NCBI GenBank assembly: GCA_948566455.1
Contig: CAOYQO010000016.1
Location: forward strand, 1 to 64,000
Reading direction: 5' to 3'
Length of the DNA stretch: 64,000 nt
Source of the DNA: an uncultured Phocaeicola sp.
GTDB taxonomy: Bacteria > Bacteroidota > Bacteroidia > Bacteroidales > Bacteroidaceae
A model generated the notes under the pieces. That model was given only the letters and a program-made list of their open reading frames with translations, did no database searches and was not told where the DNA came from. The number at the start of each line of letters is the position of its first letter. Position 1 is the stretch's first letter. Below, piece after piece: positions 10,831 to 20,272 of this stretch. Both the position numbers and the translations under genes were made by a program.

Positions 10831-12939
10831 ATGAAACAAGTAAACTTATTGCTTATGTCAGCAGCTATGACATTGGCTGCCTGCGGCGGGACAAAAGACG
10901 CAGGGCAAGCCGGAGCACCGCTCATCGAGCGGTCGGACATCCAGATTGAAGGCAAGCGCATGACTCCCGAAGCTCTCTGGGCCATGGGCCGTATCAGCGG
11001 CGTAGCCGTATCTCCCGATGAAAAGCAGATTGCTTACACGGTAGCTTACTACAGTGTGCCGGAGAACAAGAGTAACCGTGAAGTCTTTGTAATGAACACA
11101 GATGGAACAGGCAACCAACAAATCACCCGTACCCCTTGGCAGGAGAACGAAGTGAACTGGATTAAAGGCGGCACTAAACTGGCGTTCCTTTCCAATGAAG
11201 GTGGCAGCAGCCAGTTGTGGGAAATGAATCCGGACGGTAGCGGACGCAAGCAGTTGACGCAATATGATGGTGACATCGAAGGTTATTCTTTCTCCCCCGA
11301 CGATAAGAAGTTACTTTTCATTGCACAAGTGAAAACCAAACAAAGTACCGCGGATAAATATCCCGATCTGCCTAAAGCAACCGGTATCATCGTTACCGAC
11401 CTGATGTACAAACACTGGGATGAATGGGTAATCGGTGCTCCACATCCTTTTGTAGCCGATTTTGATGGAAACAGCATCAGTAATATAAAAGATATACTGG
11501 AAGGAGAACCTTATGAAAGCCCGATGAGACCTTGGGGTGGCATTGAGCAACTGGCATGGAGTCCTGCCGGAGACAAGGTGGCATATACTTGCCGTAAAAA
11601 GACCGGTCTGGCTTATGCTATCTCCACCAACTCGGATATTTACATCTATGATCTTGCAACTAAGAAGACAGACAATATCACCGAAGAAAACAAAGGTTAC
11701 GACACGAATCCTCAATACTCTCCCGACGGTAAATACATTGCCTGGCAGAGCATGGAACGTGACGGTTATGAAGCAGACTTAAACCGCCTCTTCATTATGA
11801 ATCTGGAAACAGGTGAGAAACGTTTCGTCAGCAAAGAATTTGAATCGAATGTAGATGGTTTCTTATGGAATAAGGACTCAAAGAGCATTTATTTCATTGG
11901 TGTCTGGCATGGTGAAACGCAGATTTATAATGTAGACCTTGCTGCCAATGATAAGGTTACACAGTTGACAGACGGCATGTATGACTATGCTTCCCTTGCC
12001 TTTGCAGGAGATAAAGTAATCGCTTTACGCCATTCTATGAGCATGGGCGATGAAATCTATGCCGTATCTGCTACCCGCAACGGTGATGCTTTTGCCGAGG
12101 TAAAGCAACTGACCTTCGAAAACAAGCAGATTTACGACCAATTGGAAATGGGTAAAGTTGAAGCTCGCTGGATGAAGACTACAGACGGCAAACAGATGCT
12201 GACATGGGTAATCTATCCGCCACAGTTTAACCCGAATAAGAAATACCCTACCCTCCTATTCTGTGAAGGTGGTCCGCAAAGTCCCGTAAGTCAGTTCTGG
12301 AGCTATCGTTGGAACTTCCAGATTATGGCTGCCAACGATTATATCATCGTAGCTCCCAACCGCCGCGGTCTTCCGGGCTTCGGAGTAGAATGGAATGAGG
12401 CTATCAGTGGTGATTACGGTGGGCAGTGTATGAAGGATTATTTCACAGCTATCGACGAGATGGCTAAAGAACCGTTTGTAGACAAAGACCGTCTCGGTTG
12501 TGTAGGCGCCAGCTTCGGCGGCTTCTCCGTTTACTGGCTTGCCGGACATCATGACAAGCGCTTCAAAGCATTCATCGCACATGATGGCATCTTCAATATG
12601 GAAATGCAATATCTGGAAACTGAAGAAAAATGGTTTGCCAACTGGGATATGGGCGGCGCATACTGGGAAAAACAGAATCCGGTGGCTCAACGCACATTCG
12701 CCAACTCTCCACACCAGTTTGTAGACAAATGGGATACGCCTATCCTTTGTATTCATGGCGAAAAGGACTACCGCATTCTTGCCAACCAGGCAATGGCTGC
12801 TTTTGATGCCGCCGTAATGCGTGGTGTTCCTGCCGAACTGCTGATCTATCCGGATGAAAATCACTGGGTATTGAAACCTCAGAATGGTATCCTCTGGCAG
12901 CGCACATTCTTCGAATGGCTGGACAAATGGTTGAAATAA
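10831..12939 (+). CDS. S9 family (prolyl oligopeptidase type) serine peptidase, lipoprotein
   Basis: The 702-residue protein starts with a lipoprotein signal peptide whose lipobox (LAAC) puts the lipid-bearing Cys at about residue 18, so it should be anchored in a membrane facing the periplasm. A WD40-like propeller (about residues 50-430) precedes an alpha/beta-hydrolase domain. The catalytic Ser lies in GASFGG (about residue 561), the Asp in HGEKDYR (about 646) and the His in ENHW (about 677). Such enzymes cut short peptides, often dipeptides or acylated residues. The exact specificity is not readable. Confidence 0.93.
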   Translation: MKQVNLLLMSAAMTLAACGGTKDAGQAGAPLIERSDIQIEGKRMTPEALWAMGRISGVAVSPDEKQIAYTVAYYSVPENKSNREVFVMNTDGTGNQQITRTPWQENEVNWIKGGTKLAFLSNEGGSSQLWEMNPDGSGRKQLTQYDGDIEGYSFSPDDKKLLFIAQVKTKQSTADKYPDLPKATGIIVTDLMYKHWDEWVIGAPHPFVADFDGNSISNIKDILEGEPYESPMRPWGGIEQLAWSPAGDKVAYTCRKKTGLAYAISTNSDIYIYDLATKKTDNITEENKGYDTNPQYSPDGKYIAWQSMERDGYEADLNRLFIMNLETGEKRFVSKEFESNVDGFLWNKDSKSIYFIGVWHGETQIYNVDLAANDKVTQLTDGMYDYASLAFAGDKVIALRHSMSMGDEIYAVSATRNGDAFAEVKQLTFENKQIYDQLEMGKVEARWMKTTDGKQMLTWVIYPPQFNPNKKYPTLLFCEGGPQSPVSQFWSYRWNFQIMAANDYIIVAPNRRGLPGFGVEWNEAISGDYGGQCMKDYFTAIDEMAKEPFVDKDRLGCVGASFGGFSVYWLAGHHDKRFKAFIAHDGIFNMEMQYLETEEKWFANWDMGGAYWEKQNPVAQRTFANSPHQFVDKWDTPILCIHGEKDYRILANQAMAAFDAAVMRGVPAELLIYPDENHWVLKPQNGILWQRTFFEWLDKWLK

Positions 12940-12986
12940 AAAACAGACGATTGAAGGCTCCTGAAACAGACCATCTGTTAGGGCTA

Positions 12987-13023
12987 AACAGACCGTCTAT
13001 TCGCATTGAATAGATGGTCTGTT
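12987..13023. terminator. Bidirectional terminator between S9 peptidase and lipB
   Basis: Arms of 16 bp (12987-13002 and 13008-13023, AACAGACC.../...GGTCTGTT with one G-U pair) enclose a 5-nt loop and are followed by T6 on the plus strand. It sits between convergent genes and can serve both. Confidence 0.85.
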
Positions 13024-13025
13024 TT

Positions 13026-13688
13026 TTATCTCTGTATCAAGCCCTGTAAATCAAGGCATAAGCGTTGTTTCACCTCTTCCATCGGCACCTCCCGTTTCAG
13101 CTCCTGCTGAAGCGAAGTGACTCCCTTATCTATAAATCCACAAGGATGGATATAACTGAAATAGCGTAAATCCGTATTTACATTCAGTGCCAGCCCGTGC
13201 ATGGTGACGAAGTGGCTGCTACGCACACCAATGGCACATATCTTACGGGCACGTGGCGTATCCCCTTCCAGCCACACACCTGTTGCTTTCTCCAATCTTC
13301 CGGCAGTGATGCCATAAGAGGCGCACACACGGATGACTGCTTCTTCCAGCAAGTGCACATACTCCTTCAGTCCAAGAGAAAATTCTTCAAGGTTCAGGAT
13401 AGGATAACACACCAACTGCCCCGGTCCGTGATAGGTAATATCTCCGCCACGGTCAATATGATAGAGCATAGCTCCTATCTTCTGAAGTTGTTCCTCACTC
13501 AGCAACATATTCCCTTCTTTACCACTACGGCCTAAAGTATAAACATGCGGATGTTCACACAAAATAATGTGATTTTCATACTCCTCCCCCGCCTGCTTGG
13601 CGCGAACAAGAGCATCAAACCACTCCGTCTGCCGGGTCCATGCATCAGCATACGGGATGATATTCCAATCAATGACATTCAGTTTCAT
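13026..13688 (-). CDS. lipB: Octanoyltransferase (lipoate biosynthesis)
   Basis: LipB moves the octanoyl group from acyl carrier protein to lipoyl domains, the first step of lipoate synthesis. The 220-residue length is typical. Conserved blocks are RGGDITYHGPGQ near residues 79-90, KICAIG with the active-site Lys, and IHPCG with the catalytic Cys near the C-terminal third. The glycine cleavage P-protein, part of a lipoate-dependent system, is encoded 9 kb away. The gene is divergent from the AraC-type regulator with a 62-bp gap. Confidence 0.96.
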   Translation of the reverse strand: MKLNVIDWNIIPYADAWTRQTEWFDALVRAKQAGEEYENHIILCEHPHVYTLGRSGKEGNMLLSEEQLQKIGAMLYHIDRGGDITYHGPGQLVCYPILNLEEFSLGLKEYVHLLEEAVIRVCASYGITAGRLEKATGVWLEGDTPRARKICAIGVRSSHFVTMHGLALNVNTDLRYFSYIHPCGFIDKGVTSLQQELKREVPMEEVKQRLCLDLQGLIQR

Positions 13689-13721
13689 GCCGACAAAGTT
13701 AAGATTTTAGGGATAAAATCG

Positions 13722-13729
13722 TATATTTG
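13722..13729 (+). promoter_or_regulatory. Probable -7 element of the AraC-type regulator
   Basis: TATATTTG matches the Bacteroides -7 consensus and lies 21 nt before the ATG at 13751. No clear TTTG is found at the expected upstream spacing. Confidence 0.45.
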
Positions 13730-13750
13730 CCGACAGCAAAATGAAAAAAG

Positions 13751-14584
13751 ATGAAACATAACTTCCCACAAGTAGATTTGCCGGTCGAAATGCTGGCATG
13801 GAGAGATGTTACAGAAGATATTCTGAATCTCTATCGCCAGTCGTGTCGATTGAAGGCTTGCATTTTCGCATTATGCACCGAAGGAACTATCAAGGCATCC
13901 ATCAATCTGATGGAATATGAAATCAAAAAAAATGATTTGATTATCCTAATGCCGGGCACCATCATACAACTCAATGAACAAAAAGAAAAAGTGCGGCTTT
14001 GTTTTGTGGGTTTCTCCGCTCACTGTGTCAACGGCATCAATCTGCTACAAGCTACTATGGGTTCATTCTCCAAAATATGGGACAATCCGATTGTCAATGT
14101 GAGCGATACTGTAGCCTCTTATTTTATAGATTATTTCGCACTACTGACGCGTATATCCATTGCACACCCCACCAGCACAGCTATGGGACAAAGTGTACTT
14201 CACAGCATTTTGCTTGGGATAAATACTCTCTATGCCCGTCGTCCGCAAAACATTCTTGCCAAAAGCCGTAAAGAGGAAATTTGCCATAAGTTTGTACAAC
14301 TGGTTATCGAGAACTATATGACCGAACGTCGTGCCCAGTTCTATGCCGACAAATTAGGAATTTCATTGCAGCACCTCAGTACCACTGTAAAACAAGTAAC
14401 TGGAAGGAACGTGCTTGATATCATTTCACATGTAGTCATCATCGACGTCAAGGCACGGTTGAAATCTACAGATATGACTATCCAGGAGATAGCCTATTCA
14501 CTGAACTTCCCCAGTGCCTCTTTCTTTGGAAAGTACTTCAAGAGGCACATGGGAATGAGTCCGTTGGAATATAGAAATAGTTAG
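13751..14584 (+). CDS. AraC family transcriptional regulator
   Basis: The 277-residue protein has an N-terminal cupin-like sensor region of about 150 residues and a C-terminal AraC/XylS DNA-binding domain with two helix-turn-helix motifs (about residues 175-275). The second shows the signature [21 protein letters not shown]. The ligand is unknown. The stop codon overlaps the stop codon of the convergent copA gene by 3 nt, and the metal cluster beyond makes it a candidate metal-responsive regulator, but this is only positional. Confidence 0.9.
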   Translation: MKHNFPQVDLPVEMLAWRDVTEDILNLYRQSCRLKACIFALCTEGTIKASINLMEYEIKKNDLIILMPGTIIQLNEQKEKVRLCFVGFSAHCVNGINLLQATMGSFSKIWDNPIVNVSDTVASYFIDYFALLTRISIAHPTSTAMGQSVLHSILLGINTLYARRPQNILAKSRKEEICHKFVQLVIENYMTERRAQFYADKLGISLQHLSTTVKQVTGRNVLDIISHVVIIDVKARLKSTDMTIQEIAYSLNFPSASFFGKYFKRHMGMSPLEYRNS

Positions 14585-16788
14585 TACCTCAGTCGAAGGC
14601 TATTCAATACCACCGATACACTGGAGAACGCCATAGCCGCACTTGCCAGCATAGGGTTCAGCAATAATCCATTGATGGGGTAAAGCAGTCCTGCTGCAAT
14701 AGGAATACCTATCAGGTTGTAGATAAATGCCCAAAACAGATTCTGATGAATCAAACGTACAGTTTGCCGGGAGAGGTTGAACGCTTTCGGCAATAGTAAC
14801 AGGTCCGAAGTCATAAGGGTTACCATTGCTACATCCATAGCAATATCAGTTCCTTTACCCATGGCAATGCTGACATCGGCACAAGCCAAAGCCTGTGAGT
14901 CATTGATTCCATCGCCTACCATCGCCACCGTCTTTCCTTGAAGCTGGAGCTGACGGACAAACTCTTCCTTATCATCCGGCATAGCATCAGAAATGTATTG
15001 GATATTGCCCAAGCGTGCGGCAACAGAAGACGCAGTGCGTTCTCCGTCTCCCGTCAGCATATATACATCGATACCCTGAGTACGAAGTTCGCGGACAGCC
15101 TCGACGGATGTAGCTTTTATCTGGTCCTTGATAGCTACAATGGCAAGCAGCTCATTCTTACGTCCGAAATAAATGATACTGCAACTATCCGATTCATACT
15201 GTGCCAGCATCTCTCCTAATACATCAGTAAGAGCGGCATGATAATCTTTCAATAGTTTATGACTACCAGCCCAATACTCAGTACCCTGATAAGAAACTTT
15301 AATCCCTTTTCCGGTAATACTTTCAAAGCTGTCCAAAGCTGCCGGTTCGATATGCTCCTGTTCTTGCAGGGCAGTCACAATAGCAGCTGCCAACGGATGT
15401 TCGGATTTAAGTTCGGCAGCCAGAAGAACATCTTTATAGTGCTCCTCCTGCGGCTGTGCCCATAACCATCCGGTAACAGTGGGATGCCCTTCAGTCAATG
15501 TGCCGGTCTTATCCAACACCACCACATTCACCTTTCGCATCTGTTCCAGTGCCACAGCATCTTTTATCAGGATATGATGATTGGCAGCTTTACCAATACC
15601 TACCATCAAAGCCGTAGGCGTAGCCAACCCCAATGCACAGGGACAAGCAATCACCAATACGGAAACCGCTGATAACATGGCATGGGAAAGCATATCTACA
15701 CCACCGAAGAACATCCAAATAAAGAATGTCAATACGGACAAGCCCAATACTACAGGGACAAAGATACCTGTTACCTTATCCACGATACGTTGTACGGGAG
15801 CTTTACTGCCCTGTGCTTCCTGCACCATACGGATGATACGCGCCAGCACCGTTTCACTACCGACTTTCTCGGCGCGAATAATGAATGAACCTTTCTGATT
15901 GATGGTTCCAGCCAATACGTGCGAACCGGCCTTCTTTTCTACCGGGATAGGTTCACCGCTGATCATACTTTCATCGACATAAGAATCTCCTTCAGTTAAA
16001 AAGCCGTCAACGGGAATTTGCTCACCGGGACGTACGCTGACCAGGTCGTCAATTCTCAGCTGTTCCAAAGGAATATCCTCTTCCTTACCGTTGCGCACCA
16101 CACGGGCTATCTTGGGCTGTAATCCCATCAGCTTGCGGATGGCGGTAGAGGTGTTACCTTTAGCACGCTCTTCCATCAGCTTACCAGTCAGTACGAAAGC
16201 GATAATAACCACAGCAGCTTCATAATAAACATGAGGCTCCAAGCCACGGCTATACCAGAAATCGGGGAAGAAGGTATTAAAAACACTGAACAAAAAAGCA
16301 ATGGATGTACTCAGTGCAACCAAGGTATCCATATTACTGCGTCCCAAACGAGCCTGTTTCCAGGCACCGGTATAGAACGGTGTACCGAACAACACCAGTA
16401 CTGGAATAGCCAATACCATCTGTATTTCGTTGGAATAAGGTACATGCATAAAGACCATGGAAAGCAACAGCAGAGGAATAGCAAATAGCCACGCTCCTAT
16501 CACCCGCCCTTTCAGGCGACGGTAACGCTTCTGTTGTTCTTCCTCCTGGCGCTCTTCGACATGATCTTCTTCAATAATGAGGTCATAGCCCGCAGCCAGT
16601 ACGGCAGCACGAATTTCTCCGGGTGTCAGCTTATCCATCTCATAGGAGACAGACAGTGTATTGGAAGCGAAGTTGACCGAAGCATCCGTAATGCCCACCA
16701 ACTTGCGAACAGTCTTTTCTACGTTATTGGCGCATCCCGCACAATGCATGTTCAGTACGGGAAACGTCTGTTTCTTTAAATTAGCCAT
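14581..16788 (-). CDS. copA: Copper-translocating P1B-type ATPase
   Basis: This pump exports Cu+ (or Ag+) from the cytoplasm using ATP. The 735 residues hold one N-terminal HMA metal-binding domain (MHCAGC, Cys 16 and 19) and eight membrane segments. The membrane metal site is CPC in [11 protein letters not shown] (about residue 380). The phosphorylation Asp lies in DKTGTLTEG and the SEHPLA motif follows. The hinge is [16 protein letters not shown]. The last segments keep YN and MxxSSxxVxxNSLRL, the residues that mark Cu+-specific members. It is the last gene of the minus-strand metal cluster, 158 nt after the HMA gene. Confidence 0.96.
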   Translation of the reverse strand: MANLKKQTFPVLNMHCAGCANNVEKTVRKLVGITDASVNFASNTLSVSYEMDKLTPGEIRAAVLAAGYDLIIEEDHVEERQEEEQQKRYRRLKGRVIGAWLFAIPLLLLSMVFMHVPYSNEIQMVLAIPVLVLFGTPFYTGAWKQARLGRSNMDTLVALSTSIAFLFSVFNTFFPDFWYSRGLEPHVYYEAAVVIIAFVLTGKLMEERAKGNTSTAIRKLMGLQPKIARVVRNGKEEDIPLEQLRIDDLVSVRPGEQIPVDGFLTEGDSYVDESMISGEPIPVEKKAGSHVLAGTINQKGSFIIRAEKVGSETVLARIIRMVQEAQGSKAPVQRIVDKVTGIFVPVVLGLSVLTFFIWMFFGGVDMLSHAMLSAVSVLVIACPCALGLATPTALMVGIGKAANHHILIKDAVALEQMRKVNVVVLDKTGTLTEGHPTVTGWLWAQPQEEHYKDVLLAAELKSEHPLAAAIVTALQEQEHIEPAALDSFESITGKGIKVSYQGTEYWAGSHKLLKDYHAALTDVLGEMLAQYESDSCSIIYFGRKNELLAIVAIKDQIKATSVEAVRELRTQGIDVYMLTGDGERTASSVAARLGNIQYISDAMPDDKEEFVRQLQLQGKTVAMVGDGINDSQALACADVSIAMGKGTDIAMDVAMVTLMTSDLLLLPKAFNLSRQTVRLIHQNLFWAFIYNLIGIPIAAGLLYPINGLLLNPMLASAAMAFSSVSVVLNSLRLRY

Positions 16789-16946
16789 ATATATTGTTTT
16801 TATGATTTATCAAAATTAGCTGATAATTGTACAAGAATGGGAGGAATGATAATATAACAGGCTGAAAGGCTTATATGCCTATTGCAAATTATCATTCAGC
16901 CCATACTCATACAGTAAGTAACAATCTCTACAGGCCGTTTGTTCGA

Positions 16947-17258
16947 CTACTTCTTATCCTCTTGCTTCGACTCCTTAACGAACTCAGCTTCGTAGTTGAA
17001 CTTTTTGAAACCAGCTTTCAGTTTGTCTACATTTGTCTTTTCAGCATCGTAGGTAATAGACACAGTTTTTGTTTTCAAGTCTGTAGAGAAATCTTTTACT
17101 CCTTTCTCAAATTTAATGTTGTTTTTCACCTTCCGCTCACAGTTTTCGCAATGCATCTGTGAAACTTTAAAAACAGCGGTACGGATATCTTTTGCCATCA
17201 CTGCTGTTACACTCAATAAAGCTACTACGAGAGCAGCCATCATTCTTCTTGTTTTCAT
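16947..17258 (-). CDS. Exported heavy-metal-associated (HMA) domain protein
   Basis: The 103-residue protein has a signal peptide (residues 1-22, ending VMA) and one ferredoxin-fold HMA domain with the metal-binding motif MHCENC near residue 34. A Lys/Glu-rich tail follows. Its export suggests a periplasmic copper chaperone or buffer working between the TonB receptor and CopA. It sits 53 nt downstream of the receptor gene. Confidence 0.9.
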   Translation of the reverse strand: MKTRRMMAALVVALLSVTAVMAKDIRTAVFKVSQMHCENCERKVKNNIKFEKGVKDFSTDLKTKTVSITYDAEKTNVDKLKAGFKKFNYEAEFVKESKQEDKK

Positions 17259-17294
17259 AAATATCTCCTTAGTTATTGGTTAATATTATTTTAG

Positions 17295-17312
17295 TTACGA
17301 GCTACAAGCTAC
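17295..17312. repeat. Copy of the GAGCTACAAGCTA intergenic repeat word
   Basis: An 18-bp word (core GAGCTACAAGCTAC) between the receptor and HMA genes recurs exactly at 62467-62484. It ends at the receptor stop region. It belongs to a short intergenic repeat family, described in more detail for the 62.5-kb copy. Confidence 0.6.
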
Positions 17313-19528
17313 TAGTTTCTTGCCAGATTAAACCTCAACCCGATATATGCCTTAGCACCATGCATCGGTCCCCACACCATGGTAGCATCGAAGTTCTCTC
17401 CCCATGGATTAGAGGCATCGATTATCGGATTCTTCTGCTTAAAGTTAGTCAGGTTTTCACCACCAACATAAATAGACCAGCGACGGAAATAACGCGTTAC
17501 CTGGGCACTAAGTTGCTGGAAGCTGCCATAACGACGTTCCCACGAAAGACTGCCGTCAGCGAGTTCGTAAGGATCGGGCATCCTTCCACCCCCATTCAAC
17601 TGAAGGGTAGCATCAAACTGCCATAGTCCCAGAGGTGTCTGATAGGAAGCTGTCAATAAACCCTTATACTTTCCGGTAAGTGGTTTCTCCATTAGTTTAC
17701 CATTGTAGGTGGTCTTTGCATCTGTCAGACGGTAGGCTGCCGTAAGGTTGAAACCTTTGAAAAACGGATAACTTGCCTCTACTTGGAACACATGCGAATA
17801 AGAACGTCCATCCAGATTATAAAAGGCCACTTCATGCGGATTACTATCCATATCTACTACTACTTGTTTCAGGAAATCCGTATAGTAATATTCGGCATTC
17901 ACATTCAGCGTCTTGCCAAAAACAGGAATGTAAGCAGACACGCTCGCTCCGTAATTCCACGCTTCCTCCTGATCCAGATGAGGGGCAATCTTCATTTTAC
18001 GGCTGCTTGCCAGGAGATAGTTATTCTCCGCCAATACATGATTGGTACGGTATCCCTTACCGGCAGACAAACGAAAATGCAGATACTCATTCGGATTATA
18101 CTTGACGTGTGCACGCGGTGTAACAAAGAAACCATGTTCGCTGCTGTAATCCCCTCGGATACCCCCCATCAACATCAACTGGTCATTCAGATTGAATGTA
18201 TACTGGACATACGCTCCCGGAACAGACTCCTTCACAAATTTCTTCGTCAATCCGTCTTCTACCTGGTTTGTCAGCCGGTAATGCTGATCGTAACCATCAT
18301 AATTGAAACTCAATCCCGTGGATAGACTATGCTGTTTGCTGAACTCCGTTTCAAAAAGCAACGAAGCATAGAAATTGCTTTGGTCCACATCATACAGTTT
18401 ACGTCCGTAAGCGGCATCCTGATTATGCAAGGTTCCTTGCAGAATCAAGGCAAGATTCGTATTCTTTTCTTTATCGAAAATATAAGCATTCTTGGTGAAG
18501 GCTTCGTAACGGTTTGTCTGAATACCTATTTCGTATAGGTCATGAGTAGGTGTCTGTCCATGAGCTGTCTGACCACTGTTACGGGTTTCATGCAAAGCCT
18601 TTATACCTGCCTGAAATACATAATGATCGCCCATATACGCCCATCGGTTCCAGAAGTTATACTGCTCCACACGCGGAATATCCACAAAACCATCATCATT
18701 GGAGTCGTGAGATTTCGTCTCATTTTCATAATGCGCCAGCAAAGAAGTACTCCAGCGCTTCGAAAGCTTCACTGTAGCATCCGCATTAGCTTCATACCGG
18801 TTTGTGCTGCTGGCAAAAAAATTTGCCGACACCCAATCCGCTTCCGGCAACTGAGGCTTCTTAAACTCCACATTAATTTGTCCGGTTATAGACTCATAGC
18901 CATTCTTCACGGATGAACTTCCTTTGCTGACCTGTATGCTCTGCATCCACGGCCCCGGCACATATCCTAACCCGTAAGGAGCGGCTGCTCCACGGAAATT
19001 CGGAATATTCTCAGTCATCATCTGTACATAAGTGCCGGAGAGCCCCAGTAATTTAATCTGCTTGGCCCCCGTGGCAGCATCCGAATAGCTTACATCGACG
19101 GAAGGGTTTGTCACAAAACTCTCGCCCAGATTACAGCAGGCTGCACGTGTCAATTCGGCACTGCTAATCATATCTTCGTTCATCACACTGGAACGTAACT
19201 TCATGGTACCCATTTTGCGGGTTACAATGTTCACTTCACCTAATTCCACTCCTTCACGAAGCACAATCTCAAGTTGCTGATTGCCCTTATCCACATGTAT
19301 CGTATCATTTTCAAATCCGATAAAGCTAACTACAAGCATATGGCTGCGGGCAGGTTTATGAATAGAGAAGTTACCGTCTTCATTAGTGGTTGCTCCTTCG
19401 GTGGTATTCATCCAGAAAACATTTGCACCCGGAATGGGTTCTCCGGCGGAATCTTTTACTACACCTGTCACTTGCGCCTGCAAGTTCAAGGTTATGGCGA
19501 GAAAAAGAAAAATATATAAAAGTCTCAT
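17312..19528 (-). CDS. TonB-dependent outer-membrane receptor of the metal cluster
   Basis: The 738-residue protein has a signal peptide, then a carboxypeptidase-regulatory-like domain (about residues 20-105), a plug domain with a notable CC pair in AACCNLGESF, and a 22-strand-type barrel ending in aromatic FNL. Such receptors import ligands across the outer membrane with TonB energy. Its position between Cys-rich, HMA and CopA genes suggests handling of a metal or metal complex. The start at 19528 was chosen over an ATT/ATG frame extension 11 codons longer because it directly opens the signal peptide (MRLLYIFLFLA). Confidence 0.92.
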   Translation of the reverse strand: MRLLYIFLFLAITLNLQAQVTGVVKDSAGEPIPGANVFWMNTTEGATTNEDGNFSIHKPARSHMLVVSFIGFENDTIHVDKGNQQLEIVLREGVELGEVNIVTRKMGTMKLRSSVMNEDMISSAELTRAACCNLGESFVTNPSVDVSYSDAATGAKQIKLLGLSGTYVQMMTENIPNFRGAAAPYGLGYVPGPWMQSIQVSKGSSSVKNGYESITGQINVEFKKPQLPEADWVSANFFASSTNRYEANADATVKLSKRWSTSLLAHYENETKSHDSNDDGFVDIPRVEQYNFWNRWAYMGDHYVFQAGIKALHETRNSGQTAHGQTPTHDLYEIGIQTNRYEAFTKNAYIFDKEKNTNLALILQGTLHNQDAAYGRKLYDVDQSNFYASLLFETEFSKQHSLSTGLSFNYDGYDQHYRLTNQVEDGLTKKFVKESVPGAYVQYTFNLNDQLMLMGGIRGDYSSEHGFFVTPRAHVKYNPNEYLHFRLSAGKGYRTNHVLAENNYLLASSRKMKIAPHLDQEEAWNYGASVSAYIPVFGKTLNVNAEYYYTDFLKQVVVDMDSNPHEVAFYNLDGRSYSHVFQVEASYPFFKGFNLTAAYRLTDAKTTYNGKLMEKPLTGKYKGLLTASYQTPLGLWQFDATLQLNGGGRMPDPYELADGSLSWERRYGSFQQLSAQVTRYFRRWSIYVGGENLTNFKQKNPIIDASNPWGENFDATMVWGPMHGAKAYIGLRFNLARN

Positions 19529-19598
19529 TATTCTTAAAGTTCTATTAGTTCTTGCAATCATTGTAAATGACGTGCACCGTATTCTCTCCCTGTCCGGT

Positions 19599-19649
19599 CC
19601 ATACTTGCTCCGTGTCTATACGCTTGGACTTGGTACGGAGTTGGTATGG
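19599..19649. repeat. Dispersed 51-bp intergenic repeat, copy 1
   Basis: This 51-bp block matches 55045-55095 at 45 of 51 positions by eye. It contains an 11-bp internal period (ACTTGGTACGG followed by AGTTGGTATGG) and oppositely oriented related words at its left end. It sits 71 nt upstream of the receptor start on the minus strand, between that gene and the Cys-rich gene. Confidence 0.8.
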
Positions 19650-19734
19650 TTAGGGTACAGTGCCGACCCATATCTGAAAGAAATGAAGGTCTTTCAAACG
19701 TACAGGAGCGGATTTACTCCGTAATAAGGGAATT

Positions 19735-20133
19735 CTAAATGATGAGAACAGAATAAAGAGCCAGATACTGCCTCGAACTGTCAGGATGTGGAGGTACATT
19801 ATAAGACACCTCTTCCAAATCACCCGTAGGCAAGGAGTACTGGAAATCCAGCAATGCTTCACAGAGAAGTTGAATAACAGGTACGGCGATAACAGGGCTT
19901 TCACACGAGTATTTCACAAGGTCTACCTTATAAAAAGTAGCCGTACAGCCTTCATCCTTGCAAGATTTTTCCGGATTATGATGAGATTTGTGGCATTTGG
20001 CACAACTATTGGTGCAGCATGCCTGCTCTGTAGCGCAACGTGCACAACAATAGTGGACAATAGAAACTCCGGCCCCTGCATACACAACCGTCAGGGACAA
20101 TAATACTGCCAATATGTAACGAAGTCTCTTCAT
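19735..20133 (-). CDS. Cys/His-rich small exported protein, first gene of metal cluster
   Basis: The 132-residue protein has an N-terminal hydrophobic signal or anchor (residues 6-25). A Cys/His-dense block between residues 27 and 65 contains about twelve Cys and several His (HYCCARCATEQACC, then CAKCHKSHH), a likely metal-binding segment. The C-terminal half is ordinary, with a hydrophobic end. No named family was recognised, but similar proteins often sit directly before TonB receptors with copper genes in Bacteroidales. A periplasmic metal-binding role is inferred. Its promoter lies only 8 nt before the ATG. Confidence 0.8.
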   Translation of the reverse strand: MKRLRYILAVLLSLTVVYAGAGVSIVHYCCARCATEQACCTNSCAKCHKSHHNPEKSCKDEGCTATFYKVDLVKYSCESPVIAVPVIQLLCEALLDFQYSLPTGDLEEVSYNVPPHPDSSRQYLALYSVLII

Positions 20134-20141
20134 ATCTGATA

Positions 20142-20174
20142 CAAAGATAGGCAGATAAAAGCATTTATGCCTAT
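20142..20174 (-). promoter_or_regulatory. Promoter and operator-like palindrome of the metal cluster
   Basis: On the minus strand TATCTTTG (20149-20142) is a perfect -7 element 8 nt before the ATG at 20133. It overlaps an inverted repeat with arms ATAGGCA (20147-20153) and TGCCTAT (20168-20174). The palindrome over the core promoter is where a repressor or activator would act. No good -33 TTTG is seen, which fits an activated promoter. Confidence 0.5.
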
Positions 20175-20215
20175 TATTTTTTCATTTTTTATATGTTCTA
20201 TTCGTTTATATGTCC

Positions 20216-20223
20216 TATATTTG
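20216..20223 (+). promoter_or_regulatory. Probable -7 element of the DUF3298 lipoprotein gene
   Basis: TATATTTG matches the -7 consensus and lies about 50 nt before the chosen ATG at 20273. The promoter is divergent from that of the metal cluster. Confidence 0.45.
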
Positions 20224-20272
20224 TCGATAGCGAACTGAAACCGAAATGTTGAATTTAACGAAGAAAGTCCAA

